A stretch of 6,317 bases of DNA from Cyanobacteria bacterium OH_CFB_184 (GTDB lineage Bacteria; Cyanobacteriota; Vampirovibrionia; Gastranaerophilales; Gastranaerophilaceae), in NCBI GenBank assembly GCA_023414155.1, contig JAEZOG010000015.1, positions 1 through 6,317 on the forward strand, read 5' to 3'. This document shows positions 1-6,056 of this stretch, piece by piece. A model generated the notes under the pieces. The model was not told the origin of the DNA. It worked only from the letters and a program-made list of their open reading frames with translations, and did not search any database. A program made the translations under genes and the position numbers. Every line of letters begins with the position of its first letter. Within the stretch, counting starts at the first letter, position 1.

Positions 1-1
1 A

Positions 2-3000
2 TATGCAACTGTTAAATCAACATTAAATGCAAACACAAACATCGCAAACAAAGACATTAAATCAAATGAAGATATTGTATACAACGCAGAATCCAGTGCC
101 AACCTATACTCAAAATCCAACATAGTCACAAGAGGTATTGCTCCTGTAGCTGATGGTGAAAGCTACGCAAGAAATATTGCCAATAACAATGTTAATCTCT
201 TATCAGGAATGACATCTGAAAGCGGAAAAGACACCTTTATACAGGCACTCAGCTCTAGTATGGTTAAATCGATTATAGAATCTGACTCTCAAGGTTTATT
301 GTGGGATTTTGGGGACACAAATACAAATGCAATCGTTACTAATAACAATAAAATTGATATTCAATCAGGAGCCACTTTAACTTCAACAGACAAAATAGCT
401 TTGTATGCACAGGATTCAACAAATACAAGCGGTTCTAAAACTGCAAAAACCAAGTTTTATTTATTATTTGGAATTCCTATAACCATAAGAAAATATTCCA
501 ATAGTGATGATTCAAGCCAAAGCAGTAAAACAGTAACAAATACTGTAAATATTGACGGTCAAGTTGAAAGTGGAAAAGGCGCAATCAGACGTTTACATAT
601 AGCTTCAGACGGTACTACAACAGGAAATATAGCCGTCGGAGATACAGAAACTCTTGCAACTGCAAGCACTGAAGAATTAAAAAACGAGAAAAATGACATC
701 ACTGATGAATACAACACAACTAAAACGGCATATGAATCAGCACAATCAAATCAATCTAAAATAATTCAAGACAACACAAAAATAATAAAAGACAGTGAAG
801 AATATAAAACCGCGAATAATAATGCTATAAATACAGCTCAAGAGAATGCAACGACTTATACAACAGCTGCAAACCTTGTCACACAAATAGCTGCTGAAAC
901 AGACAATACTAAAAAAGCTGAATTACAAGCTCAACTTGCTGCGCTCAATATCGTTGGTATTGAGCTAACTACTGCAGCATTAACAGCTGCTGCAGAATCA
1001 GAAAACAGTAAAATTGTACAACTGCAAAATGAAAATATTTCTTTAGATGTTGCAATCGGGAATGCTAATGCAAAAATTTCAGAAGCAAACAATCAGCATT
1101 CTTATATGGCGCAAACTCTTGACGGAATAACTGATAAATACAATTTACTCATTGCTGAAATAGACACCAGAATTGAACAATCAAAAACAGCCGGGGGCAG
1201 TTTAAGCTTGCAGTTGATGAATATCAAAAAAACTCAGGTAAGATCAGGAGAAACAGACATCAAAGCTTCTTCACTCACTGGTTCAGGAACGATTACAGCA
1301 CCAGGTAACCAATTTTCTATTCTAGTAGAGAATGATTCTGTAAATAACGTAAAATATTCCGATTTGATTATCGATCAGGGAGTAAAAGGTAAAATTTACA
1401 TTAATGGAACAGACATACTTTCAGGTTCAAACTTAACAGGCAAGTATAATCAACTTAGTTTGGCCTTAAAAAATGAAACGGCTGCTCCTTTGATTTCAAT
1501 AAAAAATAACATTGACATAAACGATCCTTCAGTGAAATTCGACACAGCGGGAGATATATTGTTCAGCGGGCTTCTATCTAACATAGACGGGACTGTTTAT
1601 GTTAGAAACCTAACAGGAAATGTGACATCAGAAGATTCAATACTTGCTAAAACACTAGCTATTTCTGTACCAAACGGAGATTACTATCAAGGATTCACAT
1701 CAACTCAGTTTAATTCCGGAGGAAGCAAAGGTGGCGGTTCTATCTTAGCGGGCGGTGATATAGATATCTACGCAAGAACAATCAATGTAAACGGCTTAAT
1801 CCAAAGCGGAAGCGACGAGAAAAAAGTTACCATTAATCCATTTGAAATAAGAAAAAATGGCAGCGTTTATCAACAAAAATTAAGCAACGGAACTTGGGTT
1901 GATATGGAACAGTGCAAAACTCAAGGATATGAAAACTGGTACAACATAACCGGCGACAGCAACGTAGGGATTGATCGCAGTCAATATACAGATATGAATT
2001 TTATAAATGCATATTATGACGTTGCAAAAGATGAAATCGTTCTATACAAGGCAACAATACAAGGTGGAGATATAAATCTAACCGGTAACGTTATAAGTTC
2101 AGGAAATGGAAAAATAGTTCTTATATCAGGCTATGGGCAAATCAATGTTACAAATAACTCCGGCAAAGATTTAGTTCTAGATAAATTAAACGCAAACAAC
2201 CAACTTGACGGAAAATTAACAATAAGAGATTTTAACCACAGCGAAGCCTATATGAAAAATGATTCATACTGGAAGGCATTAGAAGCCAAATATAAAGGGG
2301 ATAGAAAAGCATTTGACCTTGAAGTTGAAAATTACTCAGTAACTTATAGCGCCCAAAAAGATGGTACAAATGGTGTTGTGGTTTCAAGAGGAGAGGGAAT
2401 AAATGATTCAACAATAGAAAGAATATCTGATACAACAGCTGAATTCACTCCAGGAAGCAACTCAATCAGTTTAGATGGAACAAAAACAACCTATATTCCA
2501 TATAAGGCTTATGTGCCTCGCTCTTGGTGGACGGAATTTTGGCATGGTAAAAAATACGAAACACGTTATTATTCACAACAAACTCCAAATTGGGTAGAAG
2601 CAAAAAAACCTATCGCAATCGAATTTAAAGGTTTTGATACACCTTCTGTAAATGTAATGTCAAATGGTGAAAACTTATATTTAAATGGAAATATAACTGC
2701 TTCTGCAGGCTCAGTCACCCTAAACAACAGCAATGCAGCGGGGAATATCAGCAACTATACAACCCATTCTCAAGACAGCATATTAGCTAAAGACATAAAT
2801 CTTAAGGCGGCTAATGTCGGAGAAGCAGATTCATTAATCAGGCTGGATTTAACCGGCAAATTAAGTGCATCAGGAAGTACTGGAGCTAATGCTGAAAACA
2901 TTTACGTTAAAAAACTGAACGGCGATTTTAACAACTTTGACGTAAAAGCTAACAACGATGTCTTCTTAACTGCAGTAAACGGCAACATCAGTGATGCTAA

Positions 3001-5809
3001 TTCTTCTAAATTGCATGGTGGAAACGTAAATCTCAAAGCTGATAGCGGTGAAATCTTAATTAACGATAAAAATAATTTTTCAGCAACAAAATCCTTAAAA
3101 GCTAGCGCAAAAGATAACATAAATATAAAATCAGCTGAAGATATCAAAGTAAGCTACATAACAACTACTACAGGCGATGTTGTTCTGGAATCTGACAAAT
3201 CAATTTCTGGAGAAGGCGAATTAACAAGCCTTCAAGATTCACACATAAATGCAAGAAACATTTCTCTAAATGCACTTAACGGTTCTATAGGAACAAATGC
3301 TGACTCTCAAGAACTTGTCATAAGATCTTCTGGAGTACTTTCTGCAAATGCAAAAAATGATATAGCTCTTGCTTCACCGATAACTATGTACATAGATAAA
3401 ATAGTTTCAACTCAAGGAGATGTAAGATTAATTTCTGATAACAGTATAACTAGTGCAAATTATAACGCAGATGCAAACTCAGATGCATATAATATAAAAG
3501 CCAATGGTTTGTTTATTGTTGCAATCACAGGCAACATAGAAAATATGAACGTTGATCTTTCTGGGTCACTTATGGCGTATGCGGGTTATGAAAAATTATC
3601 TGATGGAAGCTGGACAATCAGAAACACAAACAGCACAGCTCAAGTTTCACAAGAAAGTAAACAGTTCAATAAAGATAAAACTTATACAGAAGCAGAACTG
3701 GCAGGATTGAAAGATTTAAGAGTTATGCAAGTTATGGCACCTCAGATGGTTATAAACTCCGAGAAATCAATTCTAAACGCTAATGGTGGATTAATTAACT
3801 TCAAGGGAGGAGATGCAACTTTATCATCCGTCTATGGTTCTGCCGGTTCAAAAAGCAATGCATTAACAGTTGAATTAGACAAAACCTTATCAGTATATGC
3901 TGGCGATAGCGTTTATATTAGCTCTGAAAATGCAGATAAAGACCTTAATATAAAAACAATAATGAGCTATAGCGATAAATCAAACACTTCAGGGGACTAT
4001 AAACCTCTAAAATTTGTCAGCTTATATTCTGCAGGAAGGATACTTGATGCTTCTGATGAATATATAACAGCAGAAGTTGACGGTAAAACCATAAAAACAA
4101 TAAACGAAATTCCAAACATAATCGCTAATGAAATAAATCTAACTACAAACAAGGGGAATATAGGTGACTATAACAACTCGTTTGACATATACACATACGC
4201 AGGAGGAGAAGGACTAACTGCTACAACTAACAACGGAAATATTTATATTTCTTCTCTCCACGACACTATAGTAAAAGACATAAATTCATCTGCAGACACA
4301 AGATTAAGCATATTAAATAACGAAACCACTGATGGTGTAACTTACAATACAGTATACAAAAATTTGGTTATTGATAATATGTCAGTATCTAAAAATCTAT
4401 CAATCCTCGCAGATAATTTAACCGTAAAAAACAAAATTAATATTGACGGTAACACTGCATTGAATATCCAAGAAACTGCAAAAATAAATGATGCATCTTT
4501 AAATACAGCTGAAATAAATGCAAAAGATATTGAAATAAAAAATATGGAAGCTGATGGAGATGCAATATTAGCTTCTGCTAATAATACAAATATAATAAAA
4601 GCTATATTTAGAAAAAACCTAAGTTCTACAGCAAAAAATATAACAATAGAGGAAAAGCTGACAGTAAACGGTGAAACTATAGCAAATATTGATGAAACTG
4701 CAAAGATAAATGATGCATCTTTAAACACAGCAACAATAAATGCAAAAGACATCGAAATAACCAACATTGAATCAACTGACAATCTAAATCTTAATGCAAC
4801 TAATAATGTAAACATTAAAAATGCTACAGTTGATAAGAATTTAAATTTAACAGCCGAGCAAAACGCAACGATTGAAGAGTGCAATATTAAAGAAAACCTA
4901 AATGCGAAAGTTAATGAAAACATAAGCATCAAAACCAGCAACAATATAAATATCGCCAATATTTTAGGATTAAACAAATCTCACACGAAAAAAGTAGATA
5001 TTTCGTCTAAAGAATCAATTAAAAACGGTTTAAAAAATAACGAGACAAATATATCATCTAAATTTGTAAAACTTACAGCTAATAACTCGATCGGCGATAC
5101 CTCAAAAGCTCTTACTATCGATTTACCTAAAGAAGGTGGCAATTTAGATTTAACGTCAGGCAAAGGAATAAATATATCAGTCACAGGTGGAACTATTAAC
5201 GTCGATAATGTAATTACAGAGAACTTTATTTTAAATACTGCAAACGATTTGATCATAAACTCAATGCAAGTTGATAAAACTTTTGTCAAAACAAGTTCTG
5301 CAAATCTTAAATTAAAGAACGGAATAATAAATCAATATGGAGAATTTAAAACAGCAGATAAAAATATAATAGTAGAAAACAGATCGATAGAACCGATATT
5401 ACTATCTACTCTTCAATATTATGTAACGAATTCACCATTGTGGTTCGAAGTAAACAGCTCAAGAAATATACTTACAGACCCTGCAAATGTTACCAGATAT
5501 AACAGTAGCATATCTATCGAAGGTGTAACGGAAACAAGAAGTATGAACTCAGCCGCAAATACTGCAGCGACTGCTATTTTAAACTTATCAACTACAAATA
5601 CAAGCCAAGAAAATAGAGCTTTGAATTCAAGTTCTGCGATGAACTCAACATTAAATCGAATACCTTCAAACATAAACGGTCACAGGGCCGCTATTGAATC
5701 TACTAATAAACAAACACCACTTGTAACACAAATGGACACTCAAAATCTTAGCCAAGATCATTCAATTATACCTGTATCTGATATTAAAAATGATGAAATA
5801 AAGAATTAA
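2..5809 (+). CDS. Giant filamentous-haemagglutinin/LktA-like beta-solenoid adhesin, 5'-partial
   Basis: This is probably a very large exported surface or secreted adhesin. The frame is open from base 2 to the TAA at 5807-5809 (1,935 residues), and no stop precedes the ATG at 209, so the gene begins outside the window. Order: beta-solenoid (1-223), helical/coiled-coil segment (224-396), solenoid with a 'GSGTITAPGN' block, a G-G-D-I module (688-745), an aromatic insert (831-885), S/N-I-G repeats, two 74-residue repeats (1464-1611), more rungs, and a Ser/Asn/Thr tail (1794-1935). I found only two cysteines (638 and 1627). FHA-type proteins fold as right-handed beta-helices with rungs of about 19 residues and usually cross the outer membrane through a TpsB partner. 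No TpsB, autotransporter barrel, YadA anchor or LPXTG motif is visible. The family call is from sequence style. A calcium-binding RTX protein is unlikely because no nonapeptide repeats are seen. Confidence 0.8.
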   Translation, partial: YATVKSTLNANTNIANKDIKSNEDIVYNAESSANLYSKSNIVTRGIAPVADGESYARNIANNNVNLLSGMTSESGKDTFIQALSSSMVKSIIESDSQGLLWDFGDTNTNAIVTNNNKIDIQSGATLTSTDKIALYAQDSTNTSGSKTAKTKFYLLFGIPITIRKYSNSDDSSQSSKTVTNTVNIDGQVESGKGAIRRLHIASDGTTTGNIAVGDTETLATASTEELKNEKNDITDEYNTTKTAYESAQSNQSKIIQDNTKIIKDSEEYKTANNNAINTAQENATTYTTAANLVTQIAAETDNTKKAELQAQLAALNIVGIELTTAALTAAAESENSKIVQLQNENISLDVAIGNANAKISEANNQHSYMAQTLDGITDKYNLLIAEIDTRIEQSKTAGGSLSLQLMNIKKTQVRSGETDIKASSLTGSGTITAPGNQFSILVENDSVNNVKYSDLIIDQGVKGKIYINGTDILSGSNLTGKYNQLSLALKNETAAPLISIKNNIDINDPSVKFDTAGDILFSGLLSNIDGTVYVRNLTGNVTSEDSILAKTLAISVPNGDYYQGFTSTQFNSGGSKGGGSILAGGDIDIYARTINVNGLIQSGSDEKKVTINPFEIRKNGSVYQQKLSNGTWVDMEQCKTQGYENWYNITGDSNVGIDRSQYTDMNFINAYYDVAKDEIVLYKATIQGGDINLTGNVISSGNGKIVLISGYGQINVTNNSGKDLVLDKLNANNQLDGKLTIRDFNHSEAYMKNDSYWKALEAKYKGDRKAFDLEVENYSVTYSAQKDGTNGVVVSRGEGINDSTIERISDTTAEFTPGSNSISLDGTKTTYIPYKAYVPRSWWTEFWHGKKYETRYYSQQTPNWVEAKKPIAIEFKGFDTPSVNVMSNGENLYLNGNITASAGSVTLNNSNAAGNISNYTTHSQDSILAKDINLKAANVGEADSLIRLDLTGKLSASGSTGANAENIYVKKLNGDFNNFDVKANNDVFLTAVNGNISDANSSKLHGGNVNLKADSGEILINDKNNFSATKSLKASAKDNINIKSAEDIKVSYITTTTGDVVLESDKSISGEGELTSLQDSHINARNISLNALNGSIGTNADSQELVIRSSGVLSANAKNDIALASPITMYIDKIVSTQGDVRLISDNSITSANYNADANSDAYNIKANGLFIVAITGNIENMNVDLSGSLMAYAGYEKLSDGSWTIRNTNSTAQVSQESKQFNKDKTYTEAELAGLKDLRVMQVMAPQMVINSEKSILNANGGLINFKGGDATLSSVYGSAGSKSNALTVELDKTLSVYAGDSVYISSENADKDLNIKTIMSYSDKSNTSGDYKPLKFVSLYSAGRILDASDEYITAEVDGKTIKTINEIPNIIANEINLTTNKGNIGDYNNSFDIYTYAGGEGLTATTNNGNIYISSLHDTIVKDINSSADTRLSILNNETTDGVTYNTVYKNLVIDNMSVSKNLSILADNLTVKNKINIDGNTALNIQETAKINDASLNTAEINAKDIEIKNMEADGDAILASANNTNIIKAIFRKNLSSTAKNITIEEKLTVNGETIANIDETAKINDASLNTATINAKDIEITNIESTDNLNLNATNNVNIKNATVDKNLNLTAEQNATIEECNIKENLNAKVNENISIKTSNNINIANILGLNKSHTKKVDISSKESIKNGLKNNETNISSKFVKLTANNSIGDTSKALTIDLPKEGGNLDLTSGKGINISVTGGTINVDNVITENFILNTANDLIINSMQVDKTFVKTSSANLKLKNGIINQYGEFKTADKNIIVENRSIEPILLSTLQYYVTNSPLWFEVNSSRNILTDPANVTRYNSSISIEGVTETRSMNSAANTAATAILNLSTTNTSQENRALNSSSAMNSTLNRIPSNINGHRAAIESTNKQTPLVTQMDTQNLSQDHSIIPVSDIKNDEIKN
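671..1189 (+). other. Predicted helical/coiled-coil segment inside the adhesin (residues 224-396)
   Basis: Beta-strand-like sequence stops abruptly here and is replaced by about 170 residues rich in Ala, Glu, Gln, Lys and Asn. Gly and Pro are nearly absent, and hydrophobics are spaced as in heptads, for example 'KKAELQAQLAALNIVG', 'SKIVQLQNENISLDVA' and 'DKYNLLIAEIDTRIEQSK'. Beta-solenoid sequence resumes after the A-G-G at about 396. The likely arrangement is two antiparallel helices forming a hairpin that projects from the shaft, with the turn near the middle of the segment. The boundaries and the hairpin are inferred by eye. No enzymatic motif is seen. Confidence 0.65.
2063..2236 (+). other. 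Conserved-looking haemagglutinin-type solenoid module (residues 688-745)
   Basis: This block reads G-G-D-I-N-L-T-G, then 'SSGNGKIVLISGYGQINV', 'NSGKDLVLDKL' and 'GKLTIRDFN'. Large FHA/LktA-like exoproteins often carry a module with the same order: a G-G-x-I/V strand, a G-x-G-x-I strand, G-Y-G-x-I, N-x-S/T-G-x-D-L-V, and a final strand G-x-I/L-x-I-x-D. It is the clearest family signature in the visible part of the protein. The match is from memory of the family pattern, not from a search. A related G-G-D-I-D-I-Y block lies just upstream, at about 1754-1800. Confidence 0.5.
2492..2655 (+). other. Aromatic and basic insert in the adhesin shaft (residues 831-885)
   Basis: A short stretch has a composition unlike the rest of the protein. 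It holds 'YIPYKAYVPRSWWTEFWHG', then K-K-Y-E-T-R-Y-Y and P-N-W-V, giving four tryptophans and many tyrosines and basic residues within about 45 residues. Elsewhere the protein is almost free of Trp. It sits between the G-I-N-D-S-T-rich strands and the 'NVMSNGENLYLNGNI' strand, where Asn/Gly-rich rungs restart. It could be an exposed loop or small subdomain involved in binding, or a cap within the solenoid. Its function is unknown. Confidence 0.5.
2813..5194 (+). repeat. Diverged S/N-x-G-turn solenoid repeats in the adhesin
   Basis: Several blocks share the plan [N/G]-[S/N]-[I/V]-G, about five polar residues, a strand of type L-x-I-x-L, then L-x-A-x-A and a second strand. Examples begin near 2813 (N-V-G-E-A-D-S, then L-I-R-L-D-L), 3281 (G-S-I-G-T-N-A, then L-V-I-R), 4154 (G-N-I-G-D-Y, then F-D-I-Y) and 5084 (N-S-I-G-D-T-S, then L-T-I-D-L). 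A looser copy lies near 3824 (S-V-Y-G-S-A-G, then L-T-V-E-L). They are spaced irregularly and share pattern rather than identity, as expected for old solenoid repeats. LktA-like adhesins show the same S-I-G-x-x-S-x-x-L-x-I-D-L style. Confidence 0.5.
4391..4834 (+). repeat. Two tandem 74-residue repeats (222 bp each) in the adhesin
   Basis: Unit 1 is 4391-4612 and unit 2 is 4613-4834, in phase and without a gap. Both begin K-N-L-S. By hand alignment 41 of 74 residues match. The centre, 'ETAKINDASLNTA' through 'NAKDIEI', is identical at 21 of 22 positions (4472-4537 and 4694-4759), while the flanks share only about 20 of 52. Each unit splits into four coils of 19, 19, 17 and 19 residues, so one unit is probably four solenoid turns. 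A decayed third unit starts at 4835 (K-N-L-N-L-T-A). Confidence 0.85.
4835..5380 (+). other. Terminal solenoid rungs of the adhesin after the tandem repeats
   Basis: Rungs of 19 residues continue directly from the tandem units: 'NLNLTAEQNATIEECNIKE' and then 'NLNAKVNENISIKTSNNIN'. A break follows (G-L-N-K-S-H-T-K-K), and then a full S-I-G block (about 5084-5194) and strands with V-x-N and I-x-N endings. The second of the two cysteines in the visible protein lies here (codon 4880-4882). The segment probably forms the last turns of the shaft before the C-terminal region. Confidence 0.45.
5381..5806 (+). other. C-terminal cap and low-complexity tail of the adhesin (residues 1794-1935)
   Basis: The solenoid ends in a more hydrophobic stretch, 'ILLSTLQYYVTNSPLWFEV', which could cap the helix. 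After about 5530 the sequence becomes Ser/Asn/Thr/Ala-rich and probably disordered (A-A-N-T-A-A-T-A-I-L, 'SSSAMNSTLNRIPSNING'), and it ends polar (D-I-K-N-D-E-I-K-N). There is no transmembrane barrel, no C-terminal aromatic, no LPXTG and no Cys pair. That favours secretion of the whole chain, or anchoring at the unseen N-terminal side, over an autotransporter design. Confidence 0.5.
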
Positions 5810-5849
5810 AACGCGATAAAAACACTTTAAAGAATTTTTCAAGAAAGAG

Positions 5850-5868
5850 CAGCTTACAGAACAAGCTG
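5850..5868. repeat. Short inverted repeat downstream of the adhesin gene
   Basis: CAGCTT (5850-5855) and AAGCTG (5863-5868) pair perfectly around a 7-base loop. It lies 41 bases after the adhesin stop codon. No T-run follows (the next bases are ATATATACTATC), so it is a poor intrinsic terminator. It could be a weak 3'-end structure, or chance. Confidence 0.3.
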
Positions 5869-5901
5869 ATATATACTATCGACAAATAACCTAATCATTG
5901 T

Positions 5902-5937
5902 TCCAAATTTGCAATAGTTAATTTATACCAATTTGGA
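5902..5937. repeat. Intergenic 8-bp inverted repeat with 20-base spacer
   Basis: TCCAAATT (5902-5909) and AATTTGGA (5930-5937) are perfect inverted copies separated by 20 bases. A wide spacer with short arms is more like two half-sites for a DNA-binding protein than an RNA hairpin, but no regulator can be named. Confidence 0.35.
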
Positions 5938-5947
5938 GACAATACAC

Positions 5948-5968
5948 AAAAATGAGCAAAATGCTCAT
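5948..5968 (-). terminator. Possible minus-strand intrinsic terminator
   Basis: ATGAGCA (5952-5958) and TGCTCAT (5962-5968) form a perfect 7-bp stem with a 3-base loop. Read on the minus strand, the stem runs straight into TTTTG, giving five U residues with the last stem base, which is terminator-like. Read on the plus strand there is no U-run. No minus-strand gene is present in the window, so if real it would stop antisense transcription from entering the adhesin gene. The U-run is short, so the call is weak. Confidence 0.25.
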
Positions 5969-5976
5969 AAATACTG

Positions 5977-5994
5977 GGTTTCCGACTTGAAACC
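5977..5994. repeat. 6-bp inverted repeat overlapping the -35 region
   Basis: GGTTTC (5977-5982) and GAAACC (5989-5994) are perfect inverted copies around a 6-base loop. The right arm overlaps the proposed -35 hexamer (5987-5992) and directly abuts the larger dyad at 5995-6025. It may be part of a regulator-binding region. No T-run follows, so it is not a terminator. Confidence 0.35.
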
Positions 5995-6014
5995 AACTAT
6001 TTAATATGTATAAT
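5987..6014 (+). promoter_or_regulatory. Sigma-70-type promoter for the prepilin-like gene
   Basis: The -35 hexamer is TTGAAA (5987-5992, 5 of 6 to TTGACA). The -10 hexamer is TATAAT (6009-6014, perfect), with 16 bp between them. Transcription should start near 6021, giving an untranslated leader of roughly 36 bases before the ATG at 6057. The surroundings are AT-rich, so chance matches are possible, but the pairing and the position just before a new gene make this a good candidate. Confidence 0.6.
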
Positions 6015-6025
6015 ATTAAATAGTT
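5995..6025. promoter_or_regulatory. 13-bp perfect inverted repeat centred on the -10 box, probable operator
   Basis: AACTATTTAATAT (5995-6007) and ATATTAAATAGTT (6013-6025) are perfect inverted copies around the 5-base centre GTATA. The dyad covers the -10 hexamer and the expected start of transcription, so a dimeric protein bound here would block RNA polymerase. Only two of the thirteen pairs are G-C and no clean T-run follows, which argues against a terminator. The bound protein is unknown. Confidence 0.5.
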
Positions 6026-6056
6026 AAGTGTGTTTAGTATTTTATACGGTAAAAAA

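Noticed and set aside
4342..4977. A 211-codon open frame on the minus strand
   Set aside because: It lies wholly inside the adhesin gene, over the tandem repeats. Its Phe/Ile/Ser/Val-rich translation is what the complement of Asn/Lys/Asp/Ile codons gives, and its internal repetition mirrors the plus-strand repeat.
2..5809. RTX toxin, YadA-type trimeric autotransporter or LPXTG surface protein
   Set aside because: There are no glycine/aspartate nonapeptides, no YadA-type barrel and no LPXTG with a hydrophobic tail. The 19-residue rungs and S-I-G blocks fit an FHA-like solenoid instead.
5952..5990. A 12-codon frame starting M-S-K-M-L-I that could be a leader peptide
   Set aside because: The nearest GGAG (5935-5938) is 13 bases from the ATG, too far for a good ribosome site. 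The frame overlaps the 5952-5968 hairpin and the -35 box, and nothing supports attenuation.
5995..6025. The 13-bp dyad as an intrinsic terminator of the adhesin gene
   Set aside because: The stem has only two G-C pairs and is followed by AAGTGTGTTTAG, not a T-run. Its position over a near-consensus -10 fits an operator better.
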